Source: Symsagittifera roscoffensis
Lineage: Eukaryota > Xenacoelomorpha > Acoela > Convolutidae
DNA length: 64,000 nucleotides
Direction of reading: 5' to 3'
Assembly (NCBI RefSeq): GCF_963678635.1
Contig: NC_087070.1
Coordinates: forward strand, 5,118,539-5,182,538
The translations under genes and the position numbers were made by a program. How positions within the stretch are numbered: position 1 is the stretch's first letter; every line of letters starts with the position of its first letter. This document shows, piece by piece, positions 1 to 13,900 of this stretch. Under the pieces are notes generated by a model. That model was not told where the DNA came from and made no database searches. It saw only the letters and a list, made by a program, of their open reading frames with translations.

Positions 1-660
1 CTAGCAAGGATGCCAGCATGGGAGGAGAGGAGCAGTGTAGTGCAGTGTAGTGTAATGTAAAGGGTGAAATCATCCCTCTATACATGATGTAACGGGCATT
101 TTTCGTTTGAGCGTTTTTCAATTAGTTACCTTATGATGAGGCTCTATCGGGGTTCTCCACGGGTTTCGGCATTAGTCTACGCAAAAGGAACATCTAAAAA
201 TTTTTCGTTTCCGAGATGTGCCTTTTTCTGTGACTTTTTAAAGTAAATTGTCAAAGTTTAAAAGAGTTTAAAAGCTTCAAAAAAATGAAAATTCCGACCT
301 TATAATAGGGTGGGGTCAGGGTACTGTTAGCAATTGCAATTTGCCTTCAAATCTGCCTGCTCAAAATCTTTTTTGTTTCCAAGGTTTGACGTTTTTCCTT
401 TTTTATTCAGTTTTAAAAATCTGAGATTTGAAACAATTGACAAAAAATTAACTTTTTAATCCTGTAGTGAAGTGGGTGAATTTGTGTCATAGTACTCGCA
501 GGAATTGCAAATATTGCCTGCAATATATCTGCTCAAACATTTTTGTTTTCAAAATATCACGGTTTTTATTTAGAAAAAACTATGAAAAGCCCAGATGTAA
601 TTTTTCTTTTCAAATTATAAAAATTCAGGTTTGGTTGAAAGTGTGGCTCTAAGTTTGACT
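1..660. other. Intergenic, no gene seen
   Basis: A short GTAGT-type simple repeat lies at about 30-60, followed by AT-rich DNA with T-runs. No coding signal, RNA gene or clear repeat boundary is visible. The short open frame at 467-652 has low-complexity composition and no recognisable motif. Confidence 0.5.
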
Positions 661-1830
661 GCTCAAATCCGTTCATCATTCTCAGATAAAAATAACCATT
701 CAAACATCCAACAAGCCATCCCTCCCTTTAGCCATCCTTCCAACTATCAATCCATCGTTCAAGCCACGTACAAATTGATCAAGCCTTATTCATCTAGCGA
801 TCCATCCAATAAATCTATTGAGCAATCAATCCGACCAGCCATCCTCTCAGTTGTCCATCTATGTAGTGATTCATTTTTCGAGCTATCTATCTATGTAGCC
901 ATTAGTTTATCCAACCAGTCAATGATTCATTATTCGGCAAATCTATCTAGCCATGCATTTAGTCATCCATCAAGCTGTTCATTCATCAAGCGATCCATCT
1001 ATGTAGCAATCAATTCATTCATCTATCTGGACCACGAACCAGCTGCCTATCCACTCATCTGTCCATCGGTTCCAACAACCAGCCATCCATCCAACCAGCC
1101 AATCATCCATCCATACTTTCAACTATCTAGTCAAGCACTCAGCCATCGATCCATCTACCCATGCATCTAGCAATCCATCCAAACAGCCCTTCATCCAACT
1201 AAACATCGAACCAGGAATCCTTCAATTTTTCTAGCCAGCCATCTATCTAGTCAGACTTCTATCTAGCCATCCAACCAACCAGTCATCCATGGAACCAGCC
1301 AGCCATCCATCAATCAAAGCAATCATCCATCATTTCAGCCAATACTCAAACAATCCATCACTCCAATCAGTCATCCATTAAGCCAGCCATCTAGGCATCC
1401 TTCCGTTCATCTATCCTGCTATCCATGCATCCATCGACCCCTCCTGTCTAGCCCCTCTCAACATTCACATGCATCCACTTAACTAGCCATTCATCCACTC
1501 ATTAAGCCACCATTCATCCAGCCGTCGACTCATCAATCCAACCAGCTATCTTTTCATTTTGCCATCCGTTCATTCAACTAGCTGTTCATTCAACTAGCTT
1601 TCCTTCGACGTGGCTATTTATCCATCCTGCCTTTCATCTATTCATCCGGCCGACCATACAGTTATCCTGTCTTCAACCCAACCATCGAATCAGCTTTCCA
1701 TCTATCAATATTGACCTCCATCGGTCCGGTCATCTATTGATCCAGCCAAATTTTCGCCCGTCTCAGTCAACCATCAACCACCCTTCAGTCCATTTACACT
1801 CTCCCAGTCATGCACATAGTCGTCCTAGAT
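660..1830. repeat. Degenerate ATCC/CCAT-type satellite tract
   Basis: About 1.2 kb is dominated by imperfect repeats built on CCATCCAT, CCAACCAG and ATCTATC words. A 179-codon open frame (631-1170) crosses the tract, but its Ser/His/Pro/Ile composition is what a stop-poor CCAT repeat gives, so I do not call it a gene. The degeneracy suggests an old array. Confidence 0.75.
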
Positions 1831-2059
1831 AAAAAACTATTTGTTTTCCAACAAAAAAACAACACGATCCCATCAAGAAAAACTCTTTTCGTTGTTTATT
1901 AAAGCGACATTTTTAAAATCTATGAAACAGGACTGGTCAAATCCAGAATATGCGCCTAAAGCATTGAATACCTTTATAAACGAAACAAATACTTGTTTCT
2001 GACTAAATCTATAATTACAACATTTGTAAGCTTTTGATTTGAAGACCTTTTTTGTGTGT

Positions 2060-2110
2060 CTGCGATCACGAGATTACGAGTTTTCCACTCTAACCACTAA
2101 GCAACGGACG
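2060..2110 (-). repeat. tRNA-like (SINE head) segment
   Basis: Read on the minus strand, the segment has an A-box-like stretch (TAGTGGTTAGAGTGG) about 25 bases before a degenerate B-box-like stretch (CGTGATCGCAGA). No complete cloverleaf with a 3' acceptor stem is convincing, so this looks like a decayed tRNA-derived SINE head rather than a tRNA gene. Confidence 0.4.
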
Positions 2111-2368
2111 CTTAACAAGTCACACACTAGGCACAAATAAAGCAGGAAACATATGGTATGAAATTATCAATGCTTGATTGTTGTAATGAAAAAATGCCGC
2201 CAAATGAGCGTTTTAATTTGTGAGTTAAGTTGGGAAAAAAATCGCAATATTACACCACGCTCAAATTCTCAAGTGTGAACAAGCAGAGATTTTTGTATTC
2301 CGCTGTGTTTTAGTTTTTACTTTTTTTGAGATTTACTCTAATTTCAAGCGAGTAACACAATCGAGTAG

Positions 2369-2712
2369 TTTGTTATAATAATAATTAATAATTGTAGTTC
2401 CTGCGAATCGCAGAGGAGCTATCAGTAGGCCTTAACAGTCCTGTCGAGGATATTCCATTTGTACTATCTCCTCACATTCCAGACAGTGTTATATTTTGCT
2501 GAGCGAAGCTGTTTTTTTGCGACTCAAGGCCGTTGTTTTTTGTGTCTAGAACTTTTACGTGGTACCACTATTGCAGCCAAATTTGGTGAGGTTGTGGTAG
2601 ACCTGAAGCTGGAGGTCAAGTGAGAGCTTGTCCTCACACACTATCATTGCCATGGCATGGGATCGAATACACGATCTGACGATTTCAAAGGGAACGACTT
2701 ACCACAGTGTTA
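2369..2712 (-). mobile_element. Putative tRNA-derived SINE
   Basis: The right end, on the minus strand, has a tRNA-like head: GTGGTAAGTCG as a weak A box and GTATTCGATCC as a B box at 2,651-2,708. The words AGTTTGTTAT occur on both sides (near 2,367 and 2,712), as for a target-site duplication. The piece also interrupts a diverged repeat found again near 3,430-3,520. That fits a roughly 0.3-kb SINE insertion; boundaries are approximate. Confidence 0.4.
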
Positions 2713-4053
2713 AGTTTGTTATATAATTATTGATGGAAATTGGTCAAACTAAGAAACCTAATTTTACTATAAATTAAAGAAAATTAGTTGGGTCAGCTGC
2801 ATTTAGCGCCTAGACGAGTATCTTAGTTTGCTTCTATTTAGCAAATGTACGGCTAATATATACACTGCGTACTCAACAAAATCACGCGACCCAAAAAAGT
2901 GAAAGTCCACTTCAATCATTTACTTTTTATCGTTACCCCGTCCCTTTCATTGCAACAGGCAAAATTTAGCTATTAATTTTTGGACGTCGAAAGTAGTCAA
3001 CTTGAACAGCGTATTCTGGAACTGCCAATGTTGTCAAGCTTGCATTCAGCTTCTGTCCTTTTTTAAAAACCGAAGAACTAAAAATAAATTTGTCTGAGAA
3101 ATTACAGAACTATTATAAGATACAATCCGAAAGAAAAGACATGCAACAAGGTCAGACGAAACTCAAACAGACATCTTTAAAATCTACATGGGTCGAATAA
3201 TGCTTCATTGATTGCTAACAAAAATCTGAAAATATTTTTTCCCACGATTGAAAATGGCGAGTAACTTTCTATTCGGGTGTTAGTTATTTTTTTTTAAATC
3301 AAGTACCACAAACAATCAAGTAATGGTTTGAATGATATTTCATTTTAAACCCTTTTCAGTAGTGATTCAAAAAAAATTTTAAAAGTCTTTTCCAGTGTCG
3401 AGAGAAATAGGTTTAAGCCCTTGAGATTTATGCTTAATTCGAGCGAGTTATACGATCAAGTCCAGTTCCTTATATAAAAATTGATGGAAAATGGTCAATT
3501 AATTTTATAAAAATAATAATGTTACTTAATGACAAACTAGGTGTGGAAGCTTTACACAGAGGCAAAGCTACGCTTCGCAAACACTTGTGAGAACAAGATC
3601 AAAAAGCAGCTCTATCAAGTGAAATAAAAAATTAAAACATTACTAAAAAACAGAAACACAATTTCTGAACCTTTTTCATAAGTTTTTGTTTGTTTTTCAT
3701 TTTTGCAGCTATTTGCAGTCAACTTTGTCTAATTTGCTATTTTTATACTTTCTAGTTTTCTCATCACACCAACGCAAAAAACAGCGATAGAAAAGAAAGA
3801 AAAAAAACTTTTTCTTGTATTTTTTTATGAATGTGGTCGGAACATTCTGTGCTACATGCACAGCAACCCGCTTTCCTATTTGAATTTGTATTTTTTTTTC
3901 ACGGAGGTGGTAAACTTGTAGATTTTAGCGACAAGTTACAAAAATATAAAATCGAGTCTCTAAATGTCTGATCGGCCTCCGTCTTACTTCAACAAAAACT
4001 CAATCTTGAGTGAGATTACACAATCAAATACAGTTTTTAGTCATTGATGATGG

Positions 4054-4911
4054 TTAAATGTAGGGATGGTATCTAGTTCTCATATTCATTGAAGCCTCCT
4101 GTTCGCCTTCTGAATCAGAAGAGTAGCCATTGGTGTTACTATAGCTCAGAATTCCCGACAGAGGATGGTTCCCAACAAGTCCCTCGCGATTCAACGTAGA
4201 GGCAGATTGATCCATACTTAGATCTATCGGGTTGTCCAGTGAATTTTCATTACTCGTTCCCACTCCATTGGAATCTCCAAAGGAGAAAAACCGACCAAAA
4301 GTTGCCGGTGCAGGTTCCGAGTTAGTCACACTCGGCAGTTCGAACCCCCGCTCTTCGTCATCGTCAAACTGGTTCGTAGCCGCACATCTGAATTTCTTAA
4401 TTGGAGACGCACTATCTCCATCTTGTGTGTAACTTGTGCTTCGCTTGTGAGACCTCAAATGCGTCAATTGGCGTCTTCTCTTTCGCTTCAGTCGCTTTCG
4501 TACTCTACACTTATCTCTTCCATTCGTCTTCTCTCTTTCCTGTTCACTAGCTGAACTTGTACTGGTGTAATGTTTCAGCAACTTCGGTGCAGTTGGCCTT
4601 GAAATATCATTAAAGCTGTCACTACTCGAACTATCACCACTTCTATGATGGTAGCTGGTACCGACAACGTCTATACCGCCATTGCGCTGTTCCACACAGT
4701 TCTTCATGGAGTTAACAGCACTGAGTTGTATTGGTGGTCGAACTATAGAGATCAAATTGTCTTCGCTTCTTGAGCTCGTTTGTGGCAGTGATGTATCTTC
4801 TAATTGCATGGTTGCAGTGGTTTCATTGTCCGAGGCGACCAAGTCTACAAGTGGAGGAGTGTAGAGATCCTCGCGTAGGAACACAATTGCATCCTCTTCG
4901 CTTTCACTCAC
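4054..4911 (-). CDS. topors: TOPORS terminal exon with basic nuclear-localisation-like cluster
   Basis: The acceptor is CATGATTTAG|GTG, phase 0, and 286 codons run to TAA at 4,054-4,056. The peptide is Ser- and Asp/Glu-rich, with a strongly basic stretch (RVRKRLKRKRRRQLTHLR) that reads as a nuclear localisation signal. Such a C-terminus fits a TOPORS tail. Codon 1 (GTG) is an internal Val after splicing, not a start. Confidence 0.82.
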   Translation of the reverse strand: MSESEEDAIVFLREDLYTPPLVDLVASDNETTATMQLEDTSLPQTSSRSEDNLISIVRPPIQLSAVNSMKNCVEQRNGGIDVVGTSYHHRSGDSSSSDSFNDISRPTAPKLLKHYTSTSSASEQEREKTNGRDKCRVRKRLKRKRRRQLTHLRSHKRSTSYTQDGDSASPIKKFRCAATNQFDDDEERGFELPSVTNSEPAPATFGRFFSFGDSNGVGTSNENSLDNPIDLSMDQSASTLNREGLVGNHPLSGILSYSNTNGYSSDSEGEQEASMNMRTRYHPYI

Positions 4912-7900
4912 CTAAATCATGACAACTGAAGTGTTAACTGACTGCATTGAAGTATTTGATAAAATTCCCGAAACTTAGCAATTCAATTCAAAATTCAACC
5001 AAATCACTTTTTCAATAGAAGTAGCCGGCTCCTGGAAAGCAGCACAGAAATATGTACTGCAAGCTTACAAATTTTTAGTATTTTCTGCGTGGTGTGATAA
5101 AAGGATCAGACGTATAACTATAACGTCGGCATATTCGATAGTCATAGTATTATAGGCAAATTGGTCAAAACTTTTGTTGCAAAAAGACTTGCAACAAAAA
5201 CAAAAAATCAAAGCTTAGAAAAACTTCAAAATTTTGTTCCAGAAAACTTTTTCAATTTTTTGTGAAGTTTTTGGTTCCCAAAATGGCGCAAAAACTAATT
5301 TTAATTTCTTAATACTAAGTGCTTAACCTAGGCAGTTGTAAGCCTGCTCACTCGCATTATTCGCTCAAAATTGAAATGAAAATCTAAAATTCTTAACCAG
5401 TTTTTCTCGATACTGAGAAATCTTTTAGAAAATTTTATTGTCGTTCGAATCACGACTAAAAGGGCTTCAATTTGGTAAATCACAGTACCTGATTTTGCGT
5501 GGAAAACAAAAAAAAACTAACGCACCCAAATGCAAAGTTCCTCCACATTTTTCAAATGGTCGGAACAAAAAAAAACTTCATTACGAGGCCAAACTGAGCA
5601 CTGGATAGGCACACAATTTCGTGTCTGTCTGTTCCTGGATTCCAAAAACAAGTCTTTAACATGATAAAATTTTGTCGGAACGATCAAAGGAAATGAAAAA
5701 ACAAAAGAAGAACAAAGGGAGCATCGTTGTTGCGGAATCCGCTCACAATTCACAACATGCACAGTTTGGCCTCGTAATGTTTAAAATGTGTCGTTCCTTT
5801 TTGTGAATGTTGTGATTAGAGGAATTAGGAAGCTGGGTGGGAGCAGTAGTAATTAGACATTATCAACTACAGTTGTGTTAACGTAGCACTTTTTTTTGAT
5901 AAAAACTAACCCAATTTGAGAAAACTGGATCAATAGGTAAATTTTCATTCCGCTGGGAAATCTAAAAAAAACAAAAGCCACTTTCGGCGTTTATATAGAG
6001 TCATTAAAGCAAGGAAACAAAAAAAACTTCAACTTCCGAATTTTGAAAAATATATATATGCACTTAAAGCACATTGAAGTCCAAGAATATTTTATGATTC
6101 AATAGGTACAGTTTTTATTCCAAATAAAAGCCATTTTCGAAACTAGAAGTCGTTCACAATTTTCACTGTAATTAAAAACTTAATTGAAAATTGACTTAAA
6201 AAGAAGTAGAAGTCAAACCACAGAAGATCAATATTAAGGTGAATAAATTTTAAGATTTTTTCCCGAAAAAAAAAACTAACAAAAATCATCACGACGTATA
6301 TAAGTGTCTTCACTACGTTCATTACCACTTCATAATAAAACAAAAATAATTGGTTCTCATTTTTGCTGGCAGATTTCAAAAAAAATTAAACCCAAAAAAA
6401 AGCACTAAACTAACTCAGTGCAGCACTGTTCGAAACGAGATATTCAAAACCTAATAAAATTTAGCTCATGCTTTAGCAGCATAAACATTTACATGATCAG
6501 ATAACAAATTCGCGCGTGTTACTGAGATTCGAACATAACATGCCAAAAATATATTTCTCCCATCGTATTATGAACGAGAAATCGTCAACTCCCAAGAAAA
6601 CAAGAAAATCCCATGCCGACATGTATGTTAATTATTTCGATTAAAATTTTTGGATTTTCACTATTTACACTATCAGCATGTAGAACGAGCAGATAAAACA
6701 GACGAGCAGACTTAAATTACGTAAACTGTCGGTCGCAGAGAAAAATAACAAGATCACATTTAAAAAAAAGGCCCACATTTTAAACAAAAACTCAGCGAAT
6801 TTTTTTTATAATGACAATGCAATTACAAACATAATCAGATTTTAGACAGTTCTTGAATCGTCATCTATCTTAAAAAAGTTTATCTGAGAAGCCATCAACG
6901 ATCCATCTTTATTGATTAACATTACCTGTATTGGGAAATCAGAAGTAGTTGTTACGTTGACTTCGGCTGCGGCAAACTCAGACATGTCTGGCACTATTGC
7001 CTTCGGCCTCAAATCATCAGTCAACGCCACGATGTCATCACTATTTCCAGTCACATTGATATTATCCAAATTCCCAGCTGAAAATAAAATCGAAAGCTAA
7101 CAATAATAATAATAATAAATTGTTTCCAAACGATATCTACTTACAAAGTTATTTATAAAAATTTATAAATGCAAAATAGAATCGTTTGGGAGAACACCAC
7201 TGATGTCCACATTGATCGCGATTTTATTGAAAAACTTACGTAAGCAAAAACAGCCAGACAGAAAAGAGTCAATGAAGGCAAGTAGACAGAAAAAAATACT
7301 GTTTTTTGAAGAAATCGCAACTTTCGAATTTCAAAAAAAGAATGGCCTTGAAGCTCTTTGAATTTTTAGAACAATTTATGATTGACGCTTTTTAAGATAA
7401 AATTAATCCTAATTGAGAATATTGGATCAATAGGTAACACTTTTATTTTGCTGGGAAATCTGATAATTAATTTCCATTTTCGAAATTCGAAGTCGATCAT
7501 GTTTTTCGAGACCTTTACAACTTTGCTGTTCGATAGGGGAGTACCTTTATTATAACAGAGGAAATAAACTGAACTTGAAAATAATTCAAAAATCAAACCG
7601 TTACATAGTAAAATTCCTGAAAAACTATTCCTGAAAGCGAAAAAAAAAATTATCGCCACCTAATAGTCCGAACCACTCTTCAAAACGGGGAACAAATTCG
7701 GTATAAAAATCTACAGAAAACAAGACAGAAAACATAGGCAAGAGACAGTTGAGAAGAACTCAATGAACTCAATCAACCAAAAAAAAATAGCAAACAGAAA
7801 GGCAAAAGTATCAAAAAAAATAACTGGCTTTTGACAATTCAGCTTTCAGAGAAAAAAATCACGATAACGATGTTCGATTTTAAAAAAAAATTATTTATAA

Positions 7901-10900
7901 TTGAAGCTTTTTTCGAAAAAAAAAACCCAAATTAGAGAAAACTGAATCCAGAAGGCTTTTTCAAACCGCAGGGCAATCTACAAGTTGTTATCCCCTCTCA
8001 AAACTAATAAAGATTCACGTTTTTTACGTAATTTTCACTCACGTAAATCAAATTTAATCGTGATAAATAATTAGACATTTTACAATAAAAAGAAGAGCTG
8101 GTGTAGATTCTATCAACAATTAAAAATTAGCTTACCTCAATTCATATTTCAGCTACCTCAATTCAAGTGCCACATTCAAATAAAAACGAGAACACAGGCG
8201 GCGATGAAGAGGCGTCAAGAACAAAGTTTGACAAAAACTATCGCTTCAAGTTGATGGGATGGATTGAGATATCTACCATTGCCTATTATTGTCAATTATT
8301 ATCACCTATAAACTTGTACATTGAAGACAAAAAAGCCTTTTTTCCAGTGAGCGCACACACCAGCCTACCTGATCATACCCTTGTTATAAGCAGAACTTCT
8401 GGGTTTGACTACTCTATTCCAAAGCGAAATTGAACCAAGTCAAGGCCCAAATAAAACAAAGCCAATCGAAGATTGGAAAAGAGTAATGAAAAAAATGAAC
8501 GCAAGTAAACGTTTAAAAAAACACTGACTTTCTTGAAAAAATCTCACTTTCGAATTTCAAAGAAAAAAATAGATGCCCTTTAAGCTATTTGAATTTCTAT
8601 AACAATTAATGATTGGCGCTTTTTTGATAACATGAACCCAACTTGAGAAAACTGGATCAATAGGTAAAGTTTTCATTCAGCTGGGAAATCTTAAAAACAT
8701 ATTCCACTTTCGAAACTAGAAATCGCCATGGTGGGTATTCACAAGTACCAAAATGATAAATCAGTCCCATTTGTACCAAAATAAAAAATCAATCGAGTTA
8801 GTACCAAAAATATTCAATTGGCCTAAGACTATTAAGCCGACTACTTTAAGCTCTTGGTTTAAGGTCGCCGGTGGGCGCGCTACGCGCGCGTCGCGGCGAT
8901 AACCGGCTCTAATTTTCGTATAGAGTCCTACCCTCTGTCGGCAAGCTTGCAACACGTTGGCGCGACTGCGGCGGTCACTATTCTGCTGTTTAGTTTTCTT
9001 CTGTTTGAACAGTAGAAAATTAAAGTAATAATTCGTTGGCTCACATTTCAACCAATCAGAAATCGAGTTGAATAATTTTGGTACAAATGGGACCGACTTT
9101 TCATTTTGGTACAAATGACCGTTGGTACAAATGGTACGTCACCATCGCCATTTCCACGTTCGTATTTGGAGAATACTTTTCAGTCACTTTCAGCAGATGA
9201 ATTTCAATTGAACTCAAAAAATGCATTACACCTAAGTGCATCAACATTTTAAGCCTTTTTCCTGAAAAAAAAATCAGCAAGACCTATATAAGAGTCTTCA
9301 CTACTGTGACATCATCCCTTCATGATGTCATTCATTCTAATTAACCATCTGAACCGAATAGATTACATAATTCACCTTGATGTTAAAATAGAGCTGCATC
9401 ATATATTTATTTAACTATGTAAACATTGATGGTAATTAATACCAATCATTGGAGATTTATACCGAGCTACGAATCAATTGAATAGAGATCAACTTAATAA
9501 ACTATTCCAATCATGCTCTTACTTGCGCCGATCGACTTGCGAAATATCAGAAGCTAGGAATCGGAACCAGCATCCTTTAAAGCAAGATAGGTCTTTACCG
9601 CTCGAGACATATCTAAATAATGAATCCAATCTAAATACAATTGATAGCCAGTAGTGCTAAAATAACATTACCAATTGAACAGCTCGCATAACAGTAGACG
9701 ACAGTATACCCGTATTATCCATCCGCCAGATACGGTATATTATATGGTGACTTTCGCGGGAATTTCAACTTCTGGATTCAAAACAGTCATCGGCGATTCC
9801 AAACATCATAATTTGAGCAGAAAGTGACAACACTACTTTGCTGAAGCAGAACAAAAAAAAAAAAAAACATCTTGATCAGCACAGCAATGCTCAGATGTTG
9901 GCAGCAGAGCAAAACTCAGTGAACAACTGACAGACAGGGAGAAAAAAGAAGACAACCACAACTTTTCAACATCTCCTGAGCTGACAACTTTTTCCAATCT
10001 ACAAGCAGACATGTGGATTGTGACCTACAGCTTCTCTACTTCTGTCAGATGGTATGTCAAGTGAGCTACTGAAGAGGCAGAAAAGGAAGTAGATGAAAGG
10101 TTTCCAACGTCAAAACAGTTAGTTAAAAACAAACTCAAAACTCACTTGCAGTAAATTGATATTGTAACTAATAAGTTCCCCAACCAAAAAAAGCGAAGTA
10201 ACGGAAATATTAGCAAACCCTGATGGAAAGAATAACCAAAATCAGAATAGCAATAGATGCATAAAGGTTCAATAATCCAAAATAAGGAAAGTCTAGCAAA
10301 ATTTTCTTGTGCCCCCCTTAAATCGACTAAGTGCTGTGCTCAATCATTAACTGTATCACAAATCTGATAATCATTCAACTGTAATAAGATGGCACACGCG
10401 CAAATTTCGGTCGCACCATACGGTGGAACGGACAAAGAAGACTTCCAGCAATTCGAGCAATTGTTCCGAGGATACATCGGAGTTGCGGGAATCGCTCCTG
10501 GTCAGCAAGCGAACTTCTTGCAACTACACCTACGAGAAGCGGCACTACGATTCTACCAAACGCTGCCAGCAGCAATTCGAGCGAACGTAGAGAATAGTCT
10601 TGGCGCCCTAAGGGATCATTTCTGCAATCCCCAGCTTCAAGAAATCCATGTACTGAAATTAGAACAGCTACGTTACGATCCTAAAATCGATTCACCCGAG
10701 AACTTCTTGGTGAACTTGACAAATAAAGCGCAACGAGCGTACCCAACCCCAGATTTGCCAGCTGTCGACCCAATCGATGTTGCATTAAACGGAGCACCAT
10801 TAGTAGCAGACACAGCGCGATTTCACCGAGAAACTGCACAACGACAAGAAAGAATAGATGCAGTAAATGACAATCGCAATGAACAAATTAAACGATTGTT

Positions 10901-13900
10901 CATAAAAGGAATGCCAAACTGGCTGCGATCAAAATTGATGGAGCAACCACAAGCAACTACTGTCCAAGAATTGTGTAATTTGACGAAGAAGCAGATCATG
11001 ATCCGAGAAGTTTGCCGAAACGAAGACTACCCGGAAGACGGATTTAATGAAGTAAACGACAGAGTCTCAGAAAATTTGATCAGTGCTCTCACAAAATTGT
11101 CCACAAATCAGGAACAAATTGAGAAGCAGATCAACGAAATGAGATCACAAATAACTGAGCAGTCAAAGAAACAATTGAATCCGCCTTCTCATCAAAACAA
11201 GAACAACGCAAACCAAAACAGTCAGTGCAGTGGTAACCAAAACCAAAATAATTGGCCTGGACAGCAGCAAAGTGGCAGGAAAGGAAAAAACAGATCTAAC
11301 TGGCAAAATCATTTTGGATTTAACAATAATCAGACTAATTTCCAAAATATGGGACCAATTGCACCTCAGCAATATCCACCATGGTATCAATACCAACAGT
11401 ACCCAAATATGCAGCAAAATCAGTCGATGGTGCAGATTCAACCAGCACAGGTACAGCAAAACGCGAACTACCTGCAACCACAACAACATCAATTCAATGG
11501 AACTCAGACAGCGCAAGCTGACATTCAACTTCCATCTGGATCTTTCGAACCAATGGTTCGAGCATCAGCCAAATTCTGTGACATTTGTGGTAAATTCAAC
11601 CATACGGCAAGCCAATGCTGGTGGAGACAAAAACCACAAGGACACGGTCAATCATTTCCGTTTCAGAATCAGCCAAAAAACTAATCAAGCCACCGAGTCA
11701 GTCCCCCAAATCATTTCAATCATCTAAATCATCAAAACCGTCAATTCCACCTGATGAGATAATCAACCTTTACGCAGTAATTCCTGCGGAAGGAACAGTT
11801 TTGACGTACACAAAATTACGATTCTCATCGGGATTACAAAGAAGAGCCCTGGTTGATACAGGAGCCTGCGCAAATGTCATCAAAACAGACATTTGACGAC
11901 TTAAAAGATGAAAAATCTTTATACCGCCCTCTTAAAATAAGTGAATCAAAACTTAAGAGAGTAAGAATGGCAGGAGGACAACTCGTGCCAATTGAAACAG
12001 AAGTAACACTGGAATTTAAATTGGCAGACATGACATTTGTAGAATCTTTTCTCGTTCTACATGCAGCCAACTCAATAATTCTAGGAAACCCTTTCTACAA
12101 AAAACACCACATTCATATCTGTGCCAAGTATAATTTACTTCATTTCCCAGATTTGACTCTGCAAATCAACGAAATAAAACCTCCAAACGAGCCTAGAAGA
12201 ATTAATCGAGTGAAAAAATTCCCGTTAATTCTAACAAAACGTCAAACAATAGCTCCGCATCAAACCATTCTGGTGGAATGTCATTTAAAGGACGCATGCC
12301 GGGACATGGCAAAAACAACCGGAATCGTAATGCCATCGAAAGAATTTGAAGAAAATTGCGAAATTGCATTCACTTCCTCAATTAGTGAAGTTCTGACAAA
12401 TAACCTGCTATACATCACAGCCTTTAACATCACTGATCATCATGTTACATTGCCTTTCAAAACCGAAATTGGAAAATTTTCAAATCTGACTCTAACTGAA
12501 GCAGAAAATCTAATACCAATTGATGCAGAAATGCTTGCTTTTGCAAAAATGAATAATCCAGACGATATTGAAATGGGCATTAACGAGCTAATTCAGCAAC
12601 ATTGTGATAATCAGCAGTCTCAACAGCAACGTCAACCTGAGTATGAAAAATTTTGGTTTCCTACTCCTGAAACATGTCAAAACCCTGTATTACTTCCACA
12701 AATCCAACGTGACATTTACGACCAAATTCTTCATTTTCAAGGTCTTGAAAAAATTGAACCAAAAATGAACTTTCAAGATCGATTGACATTTATCAAGAAT
12801 TTTAAGTGGGAGAACTCGGTATTGACACATGACCAAAGGTCAAAAGTAGAAGATTTGCTTGTTGAATTTTCGGACATCTTCGCCAAACATAGATTTGATG
12901 TTGGTTACAATTCCGACCTCAAAATCAAACTGAAACCGGAACACACACGACCTTTGTACACACAAGGCCCACCTACGCCGATACATTTGCGACAAGAATT
13001 GACAGTGGAACTTGCCCTAATGCACTATTATGGACTTATAACAACATTGTCACATTCAAAATATAGCAGTCCATTGTTTGCACATCGAAAACCATCTGGT
13101 AAATTGCGGATGTTGATTGACCTCAGAAGAATAAATCATTCACTGAAGAATGACTATATCAACAGCAACTTTCCGATCTCAAACATGACAGATGCATCAA
13201 ACCACTTCGCAGGAAAGAGCTTGTTTACCAAACTTGATTGTTCGCAAGCATACCACTGTGTGCAAATGGCAGATGACCTTTCAGTTCAACTTTTGGCATT
13301 TAATTTCGGTTCACGAACTTATGCATACAAATGCCTAGCTCAAGGTCTAAGCAAATCAGTCACGGGCTTTAGTTCATTCATACGGCACTATCTTGACCCA
13401 TGCTTAGCAGCCGACTTATGTACACAGTTCATGGATGACATAGGAAGTGCAGTGAATAATTTTGATGAACTAATACCGACCCTCTCAAAAATTTTCGAAT
13501 GTGTAAGGAAATCGGGATTAAAATTATCACCGAACAAATGTGAAATAGGAACACAACGAATGAAATTCCTTGGTAATATAATTACACCAGCAGGAATATC
13601 ACCTGAACAAGAGAAAATTTCGACGTTCCTTAAGAAAATTAAAATGCCGCAAACTGTAAAACAAGTTAAAAGACTAATCGGATTTGTTCAATTCTTCCGG
13701 AATTATATGCCAAGCTTAGGTGAAAAACTGATACCTTTCTATCGCCTACTCAGAAAAGATATAGCATTTCAAACAAATGAAGAGCATCAGAAAAGTCTCG
13801 AAGTGCTAAAACATGATCTAATTCAGGCAACGGACATAACGCTCCGCTTACCAAAACCAGGATTACAATATGTAATACTATGTGATGCAAGCTATCATGG

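Larger units (their letters stand above)
1831..4053. other. 3' flank of the TOPORS gene: AT-rich, repeats and SINE-like pieces
   Basis: No coding exon is visible. The stretch holds two tRNA-like SINE heads (separate entries). It also holds diverged copies of a short repeat with the words 'gcgagt.a.acaatcaagt' and 'attgatggaaa.tggtcaa' near 2,340-2,380, 2,710-2,750 and 3,430-3,520. A related stretch at about 4,005-4,050 lies directly next to the TOPORS stop codon. Confidence 0.45.
5890..9300 (+). repeat. Diverged intronic repeat family, left block
   Basis: Several same-orientation diverged copies share ordered words. The order is 'gaagctctttgaa', then 'ttgagaaaactggatcaataggtaa', then 'ctgggaaatct', then 'cttcaattgaactcaaaaa', then 'cctatataagagtcttcactacgttcattac'. 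Copies or part copies start near 5,900, 7,340, 7,900 and 8,570. Further copies follow the LTR element at 19,750-22,250. The TATATAAGAG word looks like a core promoter, so these could be remnants of a small transcribed element. The family is unidentified. Confidence 0.6.

Noticed and set aside
631-1170. 179-codon open frame at the left end
   Set aside because: It is a product of the CCAT/ATCC repeat tract, which is stop-poor. It has no motif and is Ser/His/Ile/Pro-biased as the repeat dictates.
2060-2110. Functional tRNA genes at 2,060-2,110 and 21,973-22,047
   Set aside because: A- and B-box-like words are present but no complete cloverleaf or acceptor stem; better read as SINE heads.
7366-7659. 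Short minus-strand frames in TOPORS introns (6,143-6,379; 7,366-7,659)
   Set aside because: Phe/Ile/Lys-rich translations of AT-rich intron DNA, without motifs or phase-compatible splice sites.
8761-9114. 117-codon open frame on the minus strand
   Set aside because: It lies wholly within the MITE-like element, reads through both inverted ends and shows no transposase motif.
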